Assembly (NCBI RefSeq): GCF_025602895.1
Contig: NW_026516363.1
Coordinates: forward strand, 24,566 to 88,565
Length of the DNA: 64,000 nucleotides
Source of the DNA: Polychytrium aggregatum
Lineage: Eukaryota > Chytridiomycota > Chytridiomycetes > Polychytriales
Direction: 5' to 3'
How positions within the stretch are numbered: the stretch's first letter is position 1; each line of letters opens with the position of its first letter. A program made the position numbers and the translations under genes. The notes beneath the pieces are model-generated. The model saw only the letters and a program-made list of their open reading frames with translations, was not told the origin of the DNA and made no database searches. Positions 30,594 through 41,433 of this stretch are shown here, one piece after another.

Positions 30594-30894
30594 CGCGGAC
30601 CAGCACACACGCGTAAATCGGAAGCAGGGATGAAGCCGCTGGGTATGAGTGCGTATGGCTTTGGTCGAGACGAGCTGCTGTTGGACATGCAGCCATCCGC
30701 AAGAAATGCTTGCTTGCAAGCACCCGAGAGCGACGCAGGGCATTCGTATGAAGGACTGAAAATCTCCGTCCAGTCGAGCCAGACAGCTCTAGACCCAATC
30801 ATTGTGCGACCGAGATCGAGACGCCTGGGCTCGGCCGGTCGTTTTGTTCGCCAGCCATATGGACAGTTTGTGGGATGGATGAGAGCTGTGGTGT
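30594..30894. other. 5' flank of the FAM161-like gene
   Basis: The promoter side of the minus-strand FAM161-like gene, up to the mini-element at 30895. No promoter motif was recognised. Confidence 0.4.
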
Positions 30895-31146
30895 TATGGG
30901 ACACCCTCGCGATCCCATTTATCAGCGTAACATGTGATGAGCGCCTAGCTATGCCATAAGAAATCGAACAAACCACCTCCGAGTGAAGACCACCGGTCGC
31001 TCTCCGATCTCCACAATCTACATGCACACTGGTCTCGGAGTGCCAGCGGTGAATGGCCATGGCCAGCGCGCGATGGTATTAGGTAACAAATCATTCGGCC
31101 AACGACCAATAGCCAAAGTATCTCGTTTCTTTCTGGATTGGTTGTA
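30895..31146 (-). mobile_element. ~250-bp deletion derivative of the Fanzor transposon
   Basis: The right end (31118-31146) is the family terminus, reverse complement TACAACCAATCCAG. Next to it is the conserved CATGGCCAGCGCGCGA block (31058-31073) with the transposase start, reading M-A-I-H-R-W. At about 31030 the sequence jumps to the Fanzor C-terminal coding region and its 3' non-coding tail (CTCCGAGTGAAGACCACCGGTCGCTC, 30978 onward; ATAAGAAAT). It runs to a degenerate left end at TATGGGACAC (30895-30904). All of the Fanzor except ~25 codons and all but ~7 codons of the transposase are gone. It sits between the FAM161-like gene and UTP6. Confidence 0.8.
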
Positions 31147-31384
31147 ACAATCTGGGTTTGTTTCTTTTGTGGGGGGGGGGCTCTGAGTTCCCACATCCAT
31201 GACCCACACCCATCATTGGGAGTTCCACAGATACCTTGACGGTGCAGATTACTCCGTGAGATCTCATCGACGAACCGCGCAAATGCGCGATGTATTCTGC
31301 AATAACAGGGTGCTCGTTTCTTCATATCTGAGCCGGATCCGCCTGGTACAGATAGTGTGTTTCATCAACAGCACCAGCAGTGGA

Positions 31385-34300
31385 TCACACCCGCTGTTTG
31401 AGGGCCTCGTATCCCTTCGAGAAGGCGTCTTGGTTGTCGACCTCTTTGAGCGCCCGCCAGTGTAAATGCGTGACCTGGGTCATGTCTCCAGAGACTTCCA
31501 TCTCGAACTCGATGCATGACAGCCAGGAATCTGTAATCGAGGGCACATCAGTACAGACAATCGGAACAGGTGTTTGGCAGCCTTTGCGGGTCTCCGTGAC
31601 AAGGGAATGAGCAGCCAGCTCGAGGCCGCCGAGCACGTCGCCCGATCGAAAGAGCAGTCTTGCCGGACGAGGAGGGTGAGCCACCTACCGTGTCGCTTGG
31701 TGTCGGCTTCGATCAAGATCTCATACACTTTCCTGATTTGTTTGATCTGCTTGTTCTTGGACGTCTGCGAAGAGCATTGGCTGCACAGCTCGGTCTCGAT
31801 CTGAATCCATCGCTCATAGAACTCGGGCTGACGCGTGCGCAGGCTTCGCAGCCTTTCGCATACTTCGCGGCACTTTGCAATACCGCCGACCTTGTGTGCC
31901 CAATCAATGTACTGGACCAAGAGCGGGGTCTCGTATTCGGAATAGCCAAGCTCGCTGACGGTTGCGCTTTGGTTGAACGTCCGCTCAACGTCTTTGGCTG
32001 GTAGATTGCTCTCCGAGACAACCCAGTCGATAAAGGGAATCCAAATGGTGTGTTTATCTTGTTTTGCTGCGGCCTTGACGGCAGCCTGGAAATGCGAATA
32101 AGTGAACTCGGCGCCTTTGTGCATTGTCTGCTTGATGTAGGCCAGATGCAACTCGATGCTTGTTGGGTGCCTGTCGATGCCAAAGGTCAAAGCAGCCTCT
32201 TTCTCGGACTTGTCTTCAACAAAATCGGACCACATGATATACGCTGTCGGCTCGGCTACTTCGAGATCGTGCGCGAGAACGAACGTCTTCCTCAGTAGCT
32301 TGCTGATATAGGCGCGCTGCAGCGGGTACATGGACCGCGGTCAGTATTCGCTTGTTCATGTGGGCTATCCCGGTAGGACCAGGGTTTGATTTGCTGGTGC
32401 CAAAGCGAATATGTAATCATACTGAAACTCACCAGATTCTCTTCGTCTGTTCGAGCAAGACACGAGCTCAGGAAGCGAAGATAACGCGTGCATAGGACGG
32501 GCGAGCTTGTATCCTGCGAAGGAAAGCGCCAGGTTAGCCATCCAGCATCATAAAGATATCCATAGAGGCGCGGGAAGTATCGAACAGAGTCCAGTACAGG
32601 TTTCGAAAGTCCCGGTAGATATACCAATGGATATCCTTGGCTCAAAATCCCCAAGCCTGCCTGTCAGCCGCTCAAAACGAGAGGGTCAACATACCGTAAG
32701 ATACTCCTTGTACTCGTCGATAGCCATCTTGAGCGCCGCCGGAAAGCCGGGATCGGAGGTCGTCAGGCCAGTCAAGTAGCGCTCGCAAATGGCCGAGATA
32801 GCGACAGGGTCGTCTCCAAAATCTGTCGCCAGACTGTGGATTGTCGGGCGGATCGGGGAGGGTAGGAGGGGTCAAATTAGGGACAGGGTGCGCGCATTTT
32901 GGTACCGCTAACGGGTGCTTGAGGATCCAACCCATTGTCGCTTCTATGACCATCATTGGCGTGCTTTCTGAAGAATGTGTGAATCAATTGATGCTCACCT
33001 CTGGTAGATCTCATCCTGTCCAATTTGAGTATCGTCTCCGGCCTGTCGATACAGCTCCAGAAACTCGAGCCGAAATGGGAGATTGCTTGCGATAGCTGTG
33101 CGAGCACGATTGCAATCGACAGATAGGGGCAATAAGATACCGAGCGATGCCAAACAAAAGCAGCAGCGCATCGCTGGCGGGCAGCATAATGCAAGGAGCT
33201 CTACCTTTGACAGCATTCCGATAGATCGCGCGAGGAATGGCCAACTCAAGGAGTGCCTTTTGCATTGGCGAGAGCGACTTTTCCAGAACACTCTCGGGCT
33301 CGGACGTCAGCGATTTCGATATGACCGGATCCTGGGAAGTAACGAGGCAGTACAAGACACAGCGGCATGCCCGTTTCAATCAGAATGAGAAGACATGGCG
33401 GGTTCGCGGAAACGAGCGTCACTCGAGTCTGCAGAATCAACTCTGGCATGCTTCAAGCTAGAGCATGAACGCCACCCACATTTTCGAGAGGATTTTCCAG
33501 TCCAGACTCTTCGCTGAGAGAAGGGACGCTGACACCCGTAGGGGCCTCATCGCCGTCACGATTGTCGTCGTCGTCTTCATCGTCCAGATCCACATCGACC
33601 TTGTCTGCGTCATTTGGCTTTGGTTCTGGGACCGCGGTCGATTTTTTGGGCTTTCCACCTTCGCCAAACAGCAGACGCCGACGCTCTCTGATCTTGATGA
33701 GCCATAGTAACTCCAGCTTGAAGTACTCCAGCCACAGCTTTTGAGACTCGGGATTCAAGCGAAGACCACGCTGCAGCAGCACTGACAGAGTCGCGATTCA
33801 CAAAGTTAGCATGAGCCGCGACCGGGCTGACCGTAAACTCTGCCTTCAAGGTGAGCCAGACCGAGCGATCATCCTGTCTCGTGTATCACGGCCATTTCGC
33901 TGCGCCCGATGCACCCGTAATCTTGATCAAGGAGTCGACTGGTCGCGATTAGTGCTGTACGAGTTGAGAGACAGCCTACCTCGAGCAGACGAGATGTTGG
34001 AGTTTTCCTCGTACTCCCATGCAGCGGCCATGATCCAGAAGACAGGCTTTGTGGGGTGATATTGGATAACACTGAAATGCAGTCGGCCGTGGATGATGAC
34101 AAACACACAAGGAAACGCGCGGTAGAATGATACATAGCATCGCATCGTTAGGATAATCTGTTCCGGCACTCGAAGTTGGGCGAGGGATCGGCAAGGCCGA
34201 TTCGCGAGCAGATTCATCACTCGCAAGAGAGAGTTCAAGGCACAGGTGTCGTTGCACGAACAGTTGCAGATACGACTGGCAACCGAGGCTGGCGCAAGGC

Positions 34301-35034
34301 GATGCGATATAGAGCGCGAGAGGGCAGGTCCAAACCGCCAGCGTCGATGTCTGGGGAACTCGGAAGCACGACCGCAAAGCGAAGTGCCTGCATCGACAAT
34401 GTGCATTCCAACAACGTACCGGGCAAAGCTCTTGCCCAACAGCTTCGACGATCCGCTCTGCCGAGCCCACTCGAGATACTGGATCCAGAGATGGACATCA
34501 CCAGAGAACTTCTTGAGTAGCTTGTGATAGAGCTGGTGGATGCGTCTGAGGATGCTGTGGTCGGAGAGTGTGATGTTTGGCTCGGACTTGTTCTTGCCTC
34601 GAGGCTTCTTGTCCAGTCGCAGCCTCATCTTGCGCTTCTTGCGGAGCTTTTCAAGGTTCATCTCGTATTCAATATATCGGAGATAGTCGCTCTTCTTGCT
34701 GATGCGCCGATGGATGGCGTACTCGAAATCTGTTCGGCGCTTGATGATGGACTTGACTTCGGCCTGGCTCGGTGGAGGATGTGGAGCGAATATCCGTCAG
34801 AATCGGTCGGGGAAGAATAAAAGAGGGGGTTTTGACAAAGAATGCGGACTGGAGAGCTCATGCATATTCAAGAAATACAGGAGATTACGATCTGAGTGGC
34901 CAAGAAAAGGCAAGAGCGCTGTTGATGCTGGTCCGTTGGATAAAACGCATTACCCTGCTGAAGATGCCTCGCTCCTCGAGATCTTCGAGCTCAGGGAGCA
35001 TGCGCTCAAGATGGTACTTGACAGAGTCGGCCAT
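31385..35034 (-). CDS. UTP6: UTP6, U3 snoRNP / SSU processome subunit with HAT repeats
   Basis: UTP6 is a nucleolar subunit of the SSU processome, binding the 5' ETS particle during 18S rRNA maturation. Start at 35034 gives MADSVKYHLERMLPELEDLEERGIFS, matching the family opening (hxxERxxPELExLExxGIF). Next are SIIKRRTDFEYAIHRR, KSDYLRYIEYEMNLEKLRKKRKMRL, SILRRIHQLYHKLLKKFSGDVHLWIQYLEWAR and the conserved KPVFWIMAAAWEYEENSN. HAT-repeat exons run through 33782-31700 (PESQKLWLEYFKLELLW, HTIWIPFIDWVV, QYIDWAHKVGGIAKCREV). The last exon (31530-31385) reads DSWLSCIEFEMEVSGDMTQV, THLHWRALKEV and ends QRV. About ten introns. Start and end both fit the family. Confidence 0.93.
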
Positions 35035-35515
35035 GGTGTGCTATGACGGTCTCTGCAGGCGTGTGGATGGACCAGGACCGACGGTGCTGCTGTCGGTGCT
35101 GCTGTCGACGGACACTCGATCGGGGAGAACGGCCAGGAAAAACAAAAAAATGAGCATCACGTGTGTGAAACCCCGATGTGCGCAGCCAGCCGTCCCGGCT
35201 TGTTGTGTCGTTGCCACAGGTATCAAGTGAGATTCAAATGACGGGGACTCGCGAGCGTCGCTTGCCCTGGGCTATAAACTTGGGTACTCACAGGCACTCA
35301 TGTATTCACACTCAAGCAAAATGACAGTTCATTGTGGGCGCGCCGAAAATGCGCCCGCCATCACGTCAGCGTGCAGGGTTGGTTGGCTGAGAACGGCAAA
35401 CAGATCCTGCCACCGAGCTGGATGGCGATGGTGTCGCTTACTACCAGCAGCCGAGAATATTGCCGATCGTTGCATCGCACAATACTAAGCCGCAGTTTAC
35501 AGCGACGCAGGTTTG
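35035..35515. other. Intergenic: UTP6 promoter side and 3' end of the SH3 receptor gene
   Basis: 480 bp between the UTP6 start (minus) and the stop of the next minus gene. No coding frame with family similarity and no recognised element. Confidence 0.5.
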
Positions 35516-37715
35516 TTAGATCGGCCGACGTAGATGGTTCAGCGGGACGTATCCTCGCTGCCCCTTTTCGTTTTCGACCAGCCCCCATCCGTCGGACTGT
35601 TCCTGCAGCACTACGACCTGCTGGTACAGGGAAATTGAGAGCTCATCTGCGGCTACAGCCTTGCGTCCGTGGATGACTTCTCGCAAATCGGCCGAGGCGG
35701 GTGACTGGTAGCTCGGCAGTTCGGTTGGAAGGACAGGCATTGAGAGTGACTCCACGGCGACGGGACCTTCCGGTGCTCTCGACAGCCCAGTCGCAGGTGG
35801 CGAGTCTACCAGAGGCGTTGGGTCAGCTTGATGGCCGGGTGTACTGGTCTGATTCTTTTGCTTCCGGTTTACGGCCGCGATTGCCGTCAGCGGGAGCAGC
35901 GGGGCGACCGTCTCGGCTCCGGCGACAGCGCCGCCGACACCTCCAGGAGCGACGCTTGCTGAGCCACCAGACCCTCCGAACCCAACGTTGGACATGCCGC
36001 CGCCTCCTTGACCAACAGAAGCGGGGCCCTGGGGTCCGTATCCACCAGGTCCGTATCCGCCAGGTCCGCTGTACGGGTTGTTGCCAGCGGGAGCGACGGA
36101 GCTGCTGCCACCGCCACCGCCACCGCCACCATGGACGGATGGCCCCGTATTCGGCCCAGGCATTTGCGAGGAGGGTCCGGGCATTTGACCAGGTCCTTGG
36201 GACATTCCTTGGTTGCCATACCCGCCTTGCGACATGCCCGAGCCACCACCCGAGTCATATCTGCCACTAGGTTGACTGGCATTCGGATGGTTGGCGGCCG
36301 GCATGGACGAGCTGGGGCCGTAGTTACCAAAGGCACTTCCGACCTGGCCCAGATCGTCACTCAGCACGGATCGTGTAGAAGGATTGGTTCTCCGGTCAGC
36401 GTGGTCCTGGTGGTGGGAGACTTGCTCGTACGCGATATCGGATAGCTTTTTGGCCTTGCGCATCTGGTAGTACTTTGTGCCGATAAATGCAATAATGCCG
36501 ATGGCCACCACGCTTCCGGCGACGCTGACGCCGATGATGGTACCTTGGGATGGGCCGCTGGCGGGTTGTGGGGTGGGCGAACCGGATGGTGCTCCAGAGC
36601 CCGACTGAGTCGAGGACGCGGTGCTGCCGTCTTGTTGGGTCGAGGAGGGAGGTTCGACGGATGTGGGGATGACGGTCTGGGAGGAGGCTGTAGTGGACAG
36701 CGCCGTGGTATCCTTGGTAACGGAAGCGGACAGATCAGAGGTCGTTGCAGATGTGATGATAGGGATGGTCACGGATGCGGAAGGGTATGTGGTGGAAGAG
36801 GTAGTGGCAGGAGGTGAGGATGTGGCTGGGGGGCTTACAGTCGAGGATGACGAAGGGACGTTGGTCGTTACCGTTGTGGATGCAGACGATGTCGCGGCGG
36901 ACGTTGTGGGCTGAGCCGACGATGTGGTGGTGGTTGTGGTGGTGGCGACGGTCGTGGTGGTAGTGGTTGTGGTAGTGGTCGTGGTCGTGGTGGTTGTGGT
37001 TGTGGTAGTTGTGGTGGACGATGACGACGGAGCAGCAGCAGCCACGGCGATATTAAAGTCGCCGCGGGAACACACCCCGCTTGAGCTGCAGACCGAGATG
37101 CTATAGGATCCTGCGACAACGTTGGAGGGCAGGCTGACGCCAATGTTCTGGGTGCCGGTGGTCAGGGGCACCGTCCCGGACCCGATGCCGTAGGCGCTTG
37201 TGCCCTGTGATGGCAGCCCAAGACGAAACGAGAACACAGTGCATGCGACAGAGCGCATCAACATTCGTTGGTTGGTTAGTGGCGAGCGCCGGAAATCCTG
37301 TGCCCGGCAGTGAACCGACGATCTGGAGCGAAGGGGCTTACCGAGAGAAGAACGGTGAACGAACTGCCGACGAGGAACCCTGTTCCACTGTTCCAGTTGA
37401 CGGGAAAGCTGTAGGACTGGCCGGCGGTCCATGGACCCTGGCGATCCGGAGGATATGGGAGCGGGTAAGCCTCGTGATAGACCTAACAGCAGCAACAGAA
37501 ACAGAAACGGAGGCAGAAACGGAAGCAGAAACTGCTGCAAGAACAGCAAAACCTCCCTCCCGAAACCGCTGGGAACTGCTCGGAACACCGACCACAATTC
37601 TGGGGATCAGGGCTGAGAGCTGGGGCGTTACAATGACCGAGCTGGAGCTTGGAGCAGCGATCAGGACAAGGGCCATGATCATCCAGCAGAGACGCACTGG
37701 GAGTCTGTGCTGCAT
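35516..37715 (-). CDS. Single-pass cell-surface protein with Thr-rich stalk and cytoplasmic SH3 domain
   Basis: Start at 37715 with a signal peptide (LCWMIMALVLIAAPSS). An intron in 37550-37450 (it holds an AGAAAC-type repeat) leads to TAGQSYSFPVNWNSGTGFLVGSSFTVLLS. A second intron (37346-37200) joins this to LGLPSQGTSAYGIGSGT..., giving a small beta-sandwich ectodomain like fungal Ser/Thr-rich wall-anchored proteins. Then come a run of about 22 Thr, a long Ser/Thr/Pro stalk, a transmembrane segment (GTIIGVSVAGSVVAIGIIAF), basic residues (KYYQMRKAKK), a Gly/Pro/Ser/Gln-rich cytoplasmic region and a C-terminal SH3 domain (LYQQVVVLQEQSDGWGLVE, then RGYVPLNHL). Likely a wall or surface sensor coupled to Pro-rich partners. 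The layout recalls yeast Sho1 or Wsc sensors, but with an SH3 on a heavily O-glycosylated type I protein. Function is inferred. Confidence 0.75.
36922..37018. repeat. GTGGT-type simple repeat encoding poly-Thr
   Basis: ACN-codon run of the surface protein stalk (GTGGTNGTGG on the plus strand). It creates spurious Val-rich frames on the other strand. Confidence 0.8.
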
Positions 37716-38494
37716 GGCTGGAAGGCGTTGAGGGTTGGGAAAGCCGCAGCAGGGGGGGGGGGCAGGACAGCAGGGGCCGAGTGCGAATGGAGAAGAAATT
37801 GGGTTGGCGATGGCTTGCAGAGGAAGCCAAAGAAGCGGGGAGACGTTCAGAAAACGGGGGGCGAGACGGAGGCCGGCAGCGGCGAAGGGCGCTAAATGGG
37901 TCCAGGACCCACAAGCAACAAGCGGAACAGGCGTTCATACAACGGCCGACGCGGCGCAGCGACTCGTTTGTGCGTGGGTCATGATGACCGCACCAAAGCA
38001 CCCCGCCACCAACGACACGGCAGAGACACGTGCACCCAGCACACACCGCGAACGAACAAGTGATTGTGATGGGTGATGGGCGGTGTGTGTATTCAGGCCC
38101 GTAAATCAACGACAGTCCTGACTCAAAACAGGGATTCCCGTTTCAAAATGGGTACGCTGTAGATATAAAAAGGGCGAGGGTAGGAGAGGGCATGGGTTGC
38201 GGTGCAGCACAGCCTGATGCTGGGCAGGGGCTGTAAAAATGAGGGCTTGGACAGGCAGGCAACGAGGAGGGGGGAAAGAGGGAGGAAAGAGGGAGAGGTG
38301 AGCGAATCTTTGATGATCGATGGAGGGGGACACTTGAGTCGAGTATAAAAATGGAGAGATCCAACGTCGGCAGGGCGATGGAACGTTGGTGGACCTTGTG
38401 ATTGTGATTAGGATGAAGGATAGGCGATGGACTGCATTCTAGAGTCAAAGGCAGATGAGGGGGGAGAGCTGACCACCCAGCGCGCAGGAGCTGC
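37716..38494. other. Intergenic between two minus-strand genes
   Basis: Holds the promoter of the SH3 surface protein and the 3' flank of the chitin deacetylase gene. An 11-G run lies near 37750. No gene recognised. Confidence 0.5.
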
Positions 38495-40640
38495 TCAAGC
38501 GTGGCGGGTGAGCAGAGCAAACGCAGCAGCCGGAACGAGAGCCAAGGCGAGGGAAAAGTCAAAGCGGGAGGCGGCAGCGCTCTTGGAGCCCTGGGAGGGA
38601 GAGGTGCTGCTCTGGTTGGAGATGCCGGGGATCTGGATGCCGGGAGGGGGGTTGAAGGGAGCCTCGCCGGCCACAGCAACCTTGCGCTTCAGGTTGACAC
38701 ACTGGCCCGCAACAGGATCCCAGGTACCGGCGTTGGGGCAGCCGGCATCCGGGATGAAATGGCGAGTGCTGGTGGTCGAAGGGTTGGGATCGGAGACGTT
38801 GGGGGCTTTGGAGGGGCAGCCAAAGCACGACGAAAAGTACGCATTCTGGTCCATGTAGGAGCATGACTCGGTCAGGCCAATGTCAATGTTGCCGTCGCCC
38901 TTGTTGTCGACACCGTCGCAGACTTCGGCATTCGAGGGATCCCGGGCCGCGATGGTGCAGCCCAAAGCCGGGTTGGTCAGCGAGCCCTGGGTGTCGGTGG
39001 GATTGCGCATCCACGCCAGGAGCTGCTGGTTGGTGACCCAGTAGACGTCCGGGTAGGTGGACTGAGTCCAGGAGATGAACTGCATATAGGCAGTCAGGCG
39101 CTGGGGCTCGATCGTGGGCAGAGCAGGGGTGGCGTGGAGGAACAGACCCATGGGGGTGCGCTGTCCGTTGTAATGCTTCAAGAAGTTGAACTTGAGCATG
39201 GCCAAGATGCCATCCGAAGTGAGCGGAGCAGTGGCAGTAGCGAGAGGGTCCATCGAGGTGTTGATGGTATCATCGGGGTTGTTGAGGTTGGGCATGGGAA
39301 TGGACCACAGTCCCGGGAACGAGAAGTTGCCGGTGCAAGATCCGGTAACGCATCCGATGGCAGGGCCAAAGTCCAGAGTGTAGCTACAAGCCACGAAGGC
39401 ATCGTATCGATGTGAGATAGAGCGAGTAGAGCAGTATGTGAGCCATCAGAGGGATGAAAGCGGAGATGACAGGAGTGCGCTTGACGAGCACCTTGCCGCA
39501 AAGCGTGCTCAAGCAACCAGGGCGACGGCAGTGGAGGACATGTCGCAGAGTATGGCCAGCGAACAGTTGCGTTCAAAGTCGCGCCTGTGGGTTGTGTGCG
39601 GGGCAGTTCGATGACTACAGAGATGACTACATACGGCCAGATAGGAGTGTTGGCCTCAACAACCATGGACGAGTCGTAGAGGAATGTGCCGAGAGAGGCC
39701 AGGTTCTGATAGGACTGGGTCGAGTAGAGCAGGAAGGGATGGCGGAAGCCCAGGAGCGAGTTCTTGGGAACACCTCCGTAGTGGTTAAGGGCAATTTGAG
39801 AGCCCTGGATCTCCTCGACGGGTGGATTTCCTGTAAGCCAAGAGGGAAGGCGAGGCACTTAGATCGTGAAACGGTGGCGGGCGAATCACTGGGAACATAT
39901 CGGTGATTGGCAGGAGTTGCACATACCGATATGGTTCATGGTGTGGCAGGCAATCTCGTGGCCGTTGCCGTAGAGCTTCTGGACTCTCCAGTAGTCTGTC
40001 CACTGGGTGGAGACGAAGAAGGTGGCCGCAAGAGGGCAGCCGTTGGGGTTGACATGGTAGTTGGTCAAGTTGTAGATGACGGGCTCGACGACCGAGTTGA
40101 CGGCATCATCGAAGGCTGAGGGTGGCGGACATCCAGCGTAGTCGATGGAATGTGGATACCAGGTGACAAAGGGCGGAAGATGGAAGGTGAGCCTCTGGAC
40201 TGAAAGGCGTTCGGATGATTTGCTCGAGACGTGGACTGTGTTCCGATGTCCAGCCAAGAGCGCGGCGATTTCAGGCTGCGACGGACAAGCCGAACGAGAA
40301 CGACAGGAAGAAGCGTGCTTACTCAGAGTAATGAACTGGGGGATCTTGGCGGGAGTGAGGCCGCCGGGTGGGTTGCTGCTGGCGCAGTAGCACTTGGGCA
40401 TCACGCAAGTGGTGGGGTCGCACTTGTAGCTTGGGTTGAGGGTGGAAGGACCGGTGGCCTACAACGAAGTATCATTGGTGAGCAAGCCATGATCAACGCA
40501 GATCCGACAGAGGAGATGCGGATTCGAGGCAGGGCAGAGGCGAAAGAGTCGAGCGGGGTACTCACACCGCCCTCCTGGGCGAGGACGCCGCTGGAGAGAG
40601 CCAGCAGCGCCGCAGCGAGACGGATGAGTTTGAGCGACAT
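38495..40640 (-). CDS. GPI-type chitin/polysaccharide deacetylase with a MopE-like metal-binding motif
   Basis: A secreted carbohydrate esterase 4 (NodB fold) removing N-acetyl groups from chitin in the wall. Start at 40640 with signal peptide MSLKLIRLAAALLALSSGVLA. NodB landmarks: AFDDAVN (motif 1), HTMNH in GNGHEIACHTMNH (motif 2, zinc-binding His pair), GFRHPFL (motif 3), and a C-terminal motif region FLHATPALPTIEPQRL. Beyond the catalytic domain is AEVCDGVDNKGDGNIDIGL, the Asp-rich CDGxDNxxDGxxD pattern known from bacterial MopE-type metal-binding repeats. The protein ends with a hydrophobic GPI-attachment-like tail (SLALALVPAAAFALL). Introns are seen after QEGG (40560), near 40320, 39930-39840 and 39600-39380. 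Family assignment is firm; substrate is inferred. Confidence 0.9.
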
Positions 40641-41433
40641 GGTTTGTTCTGCTTTTGCGGAATAAGACGGAAGAGGTCGATCGAGACGAAGAGACGAAGC
40701 AGTGCTCGAGCGGGAGAAGAGCAATCTGATCGGCGAGACGGACGAGCGAGGCCGAAGCGAAGAGCACGCCGAAGAAACGGGGAGCGAAGGAAACGCACTG
40801 AATTTTAAGGCGCGGCTGGCCGCATTTGGGCTGTTGGCCAGCGGCCCCCACCACCGCCCGCCGCCTGAGCGGCCAGGCAGACAAGGGCGCAGAAGCAAGC
40901 GCAGAAGCAAGCGCAGAAGCAAGCGCAGAAGCAAGCACAGAAGCGAGCGAAGAAGCAGACAAGAGCACGCCCTTGTTGGCAGTGTTCTATTTTGCTGTGT
41001 GGTGCGTTATGGTGTCAGTGGTGGGCCGCACTGTCCTGTGCTGGTCTGCTTGCTGCGCATTCTGTCAAGCAGCGCCGACATCGCCGCCGGGCCACGGATT
41101 CCGTTTGTTTGTGTTCTCGGTGTCGCATCCGGCAGGGCGCACGCAGACGAACGTGCCCATTCCCGCCTTGTTTGCCTGGCTGTGTGCTGTGCGGTGGCTG
41201 GTTCCAGAACGCCCACCACAGACCGACGCGCGTCCGTCGGCTGTGTCACGCCTGTGTCCCCATGCGCGTTTGCACCGCCGCCCTGCCCTGGCCCTTGCCC
41301 TGTTCATGAAAGCATCACACCCCGTTTGGCCATTCTCGACCGGGTGTATGGTATGATCCGACCACGGCGTGCATCTTGTCGGAATGAGACAATATGTCCC
41401 CATTGTTATTTTCACCATACTGTACAGGCGGCA
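40641..41433. other. Intergenic: chitin deacetylase promoter side
   Basis: Contains the 5' flank of the deacetylase gene, a 12-bp tandem repeat at 40889-40960, and the 3' flank of the flavoprotein gene. No gene recognised. Confidence 0.5.
40889..40960. repeat. 12-bp tandem repeat (GCAGAAGCAAGC), about six copies
   Basis: Consecutive near-identical units with decay at the right end. Located ~250 bp upstream of the chitin deacetylase start. Confidence 0.8.

Noticed and set aside
31165-31185. GGGGGGGGG run next to the mini-element as a possible insertion scar
   Set aside because: The element border (TTGTA, 31146) is upstream of it; homopolymer runs occur elsewhere in the window (37750, 46986, 49520).
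36924-37106. Plus-strand poly-Val frame
   Set aside because: Antisense of the Thr codon run in the surface-protein stalk.
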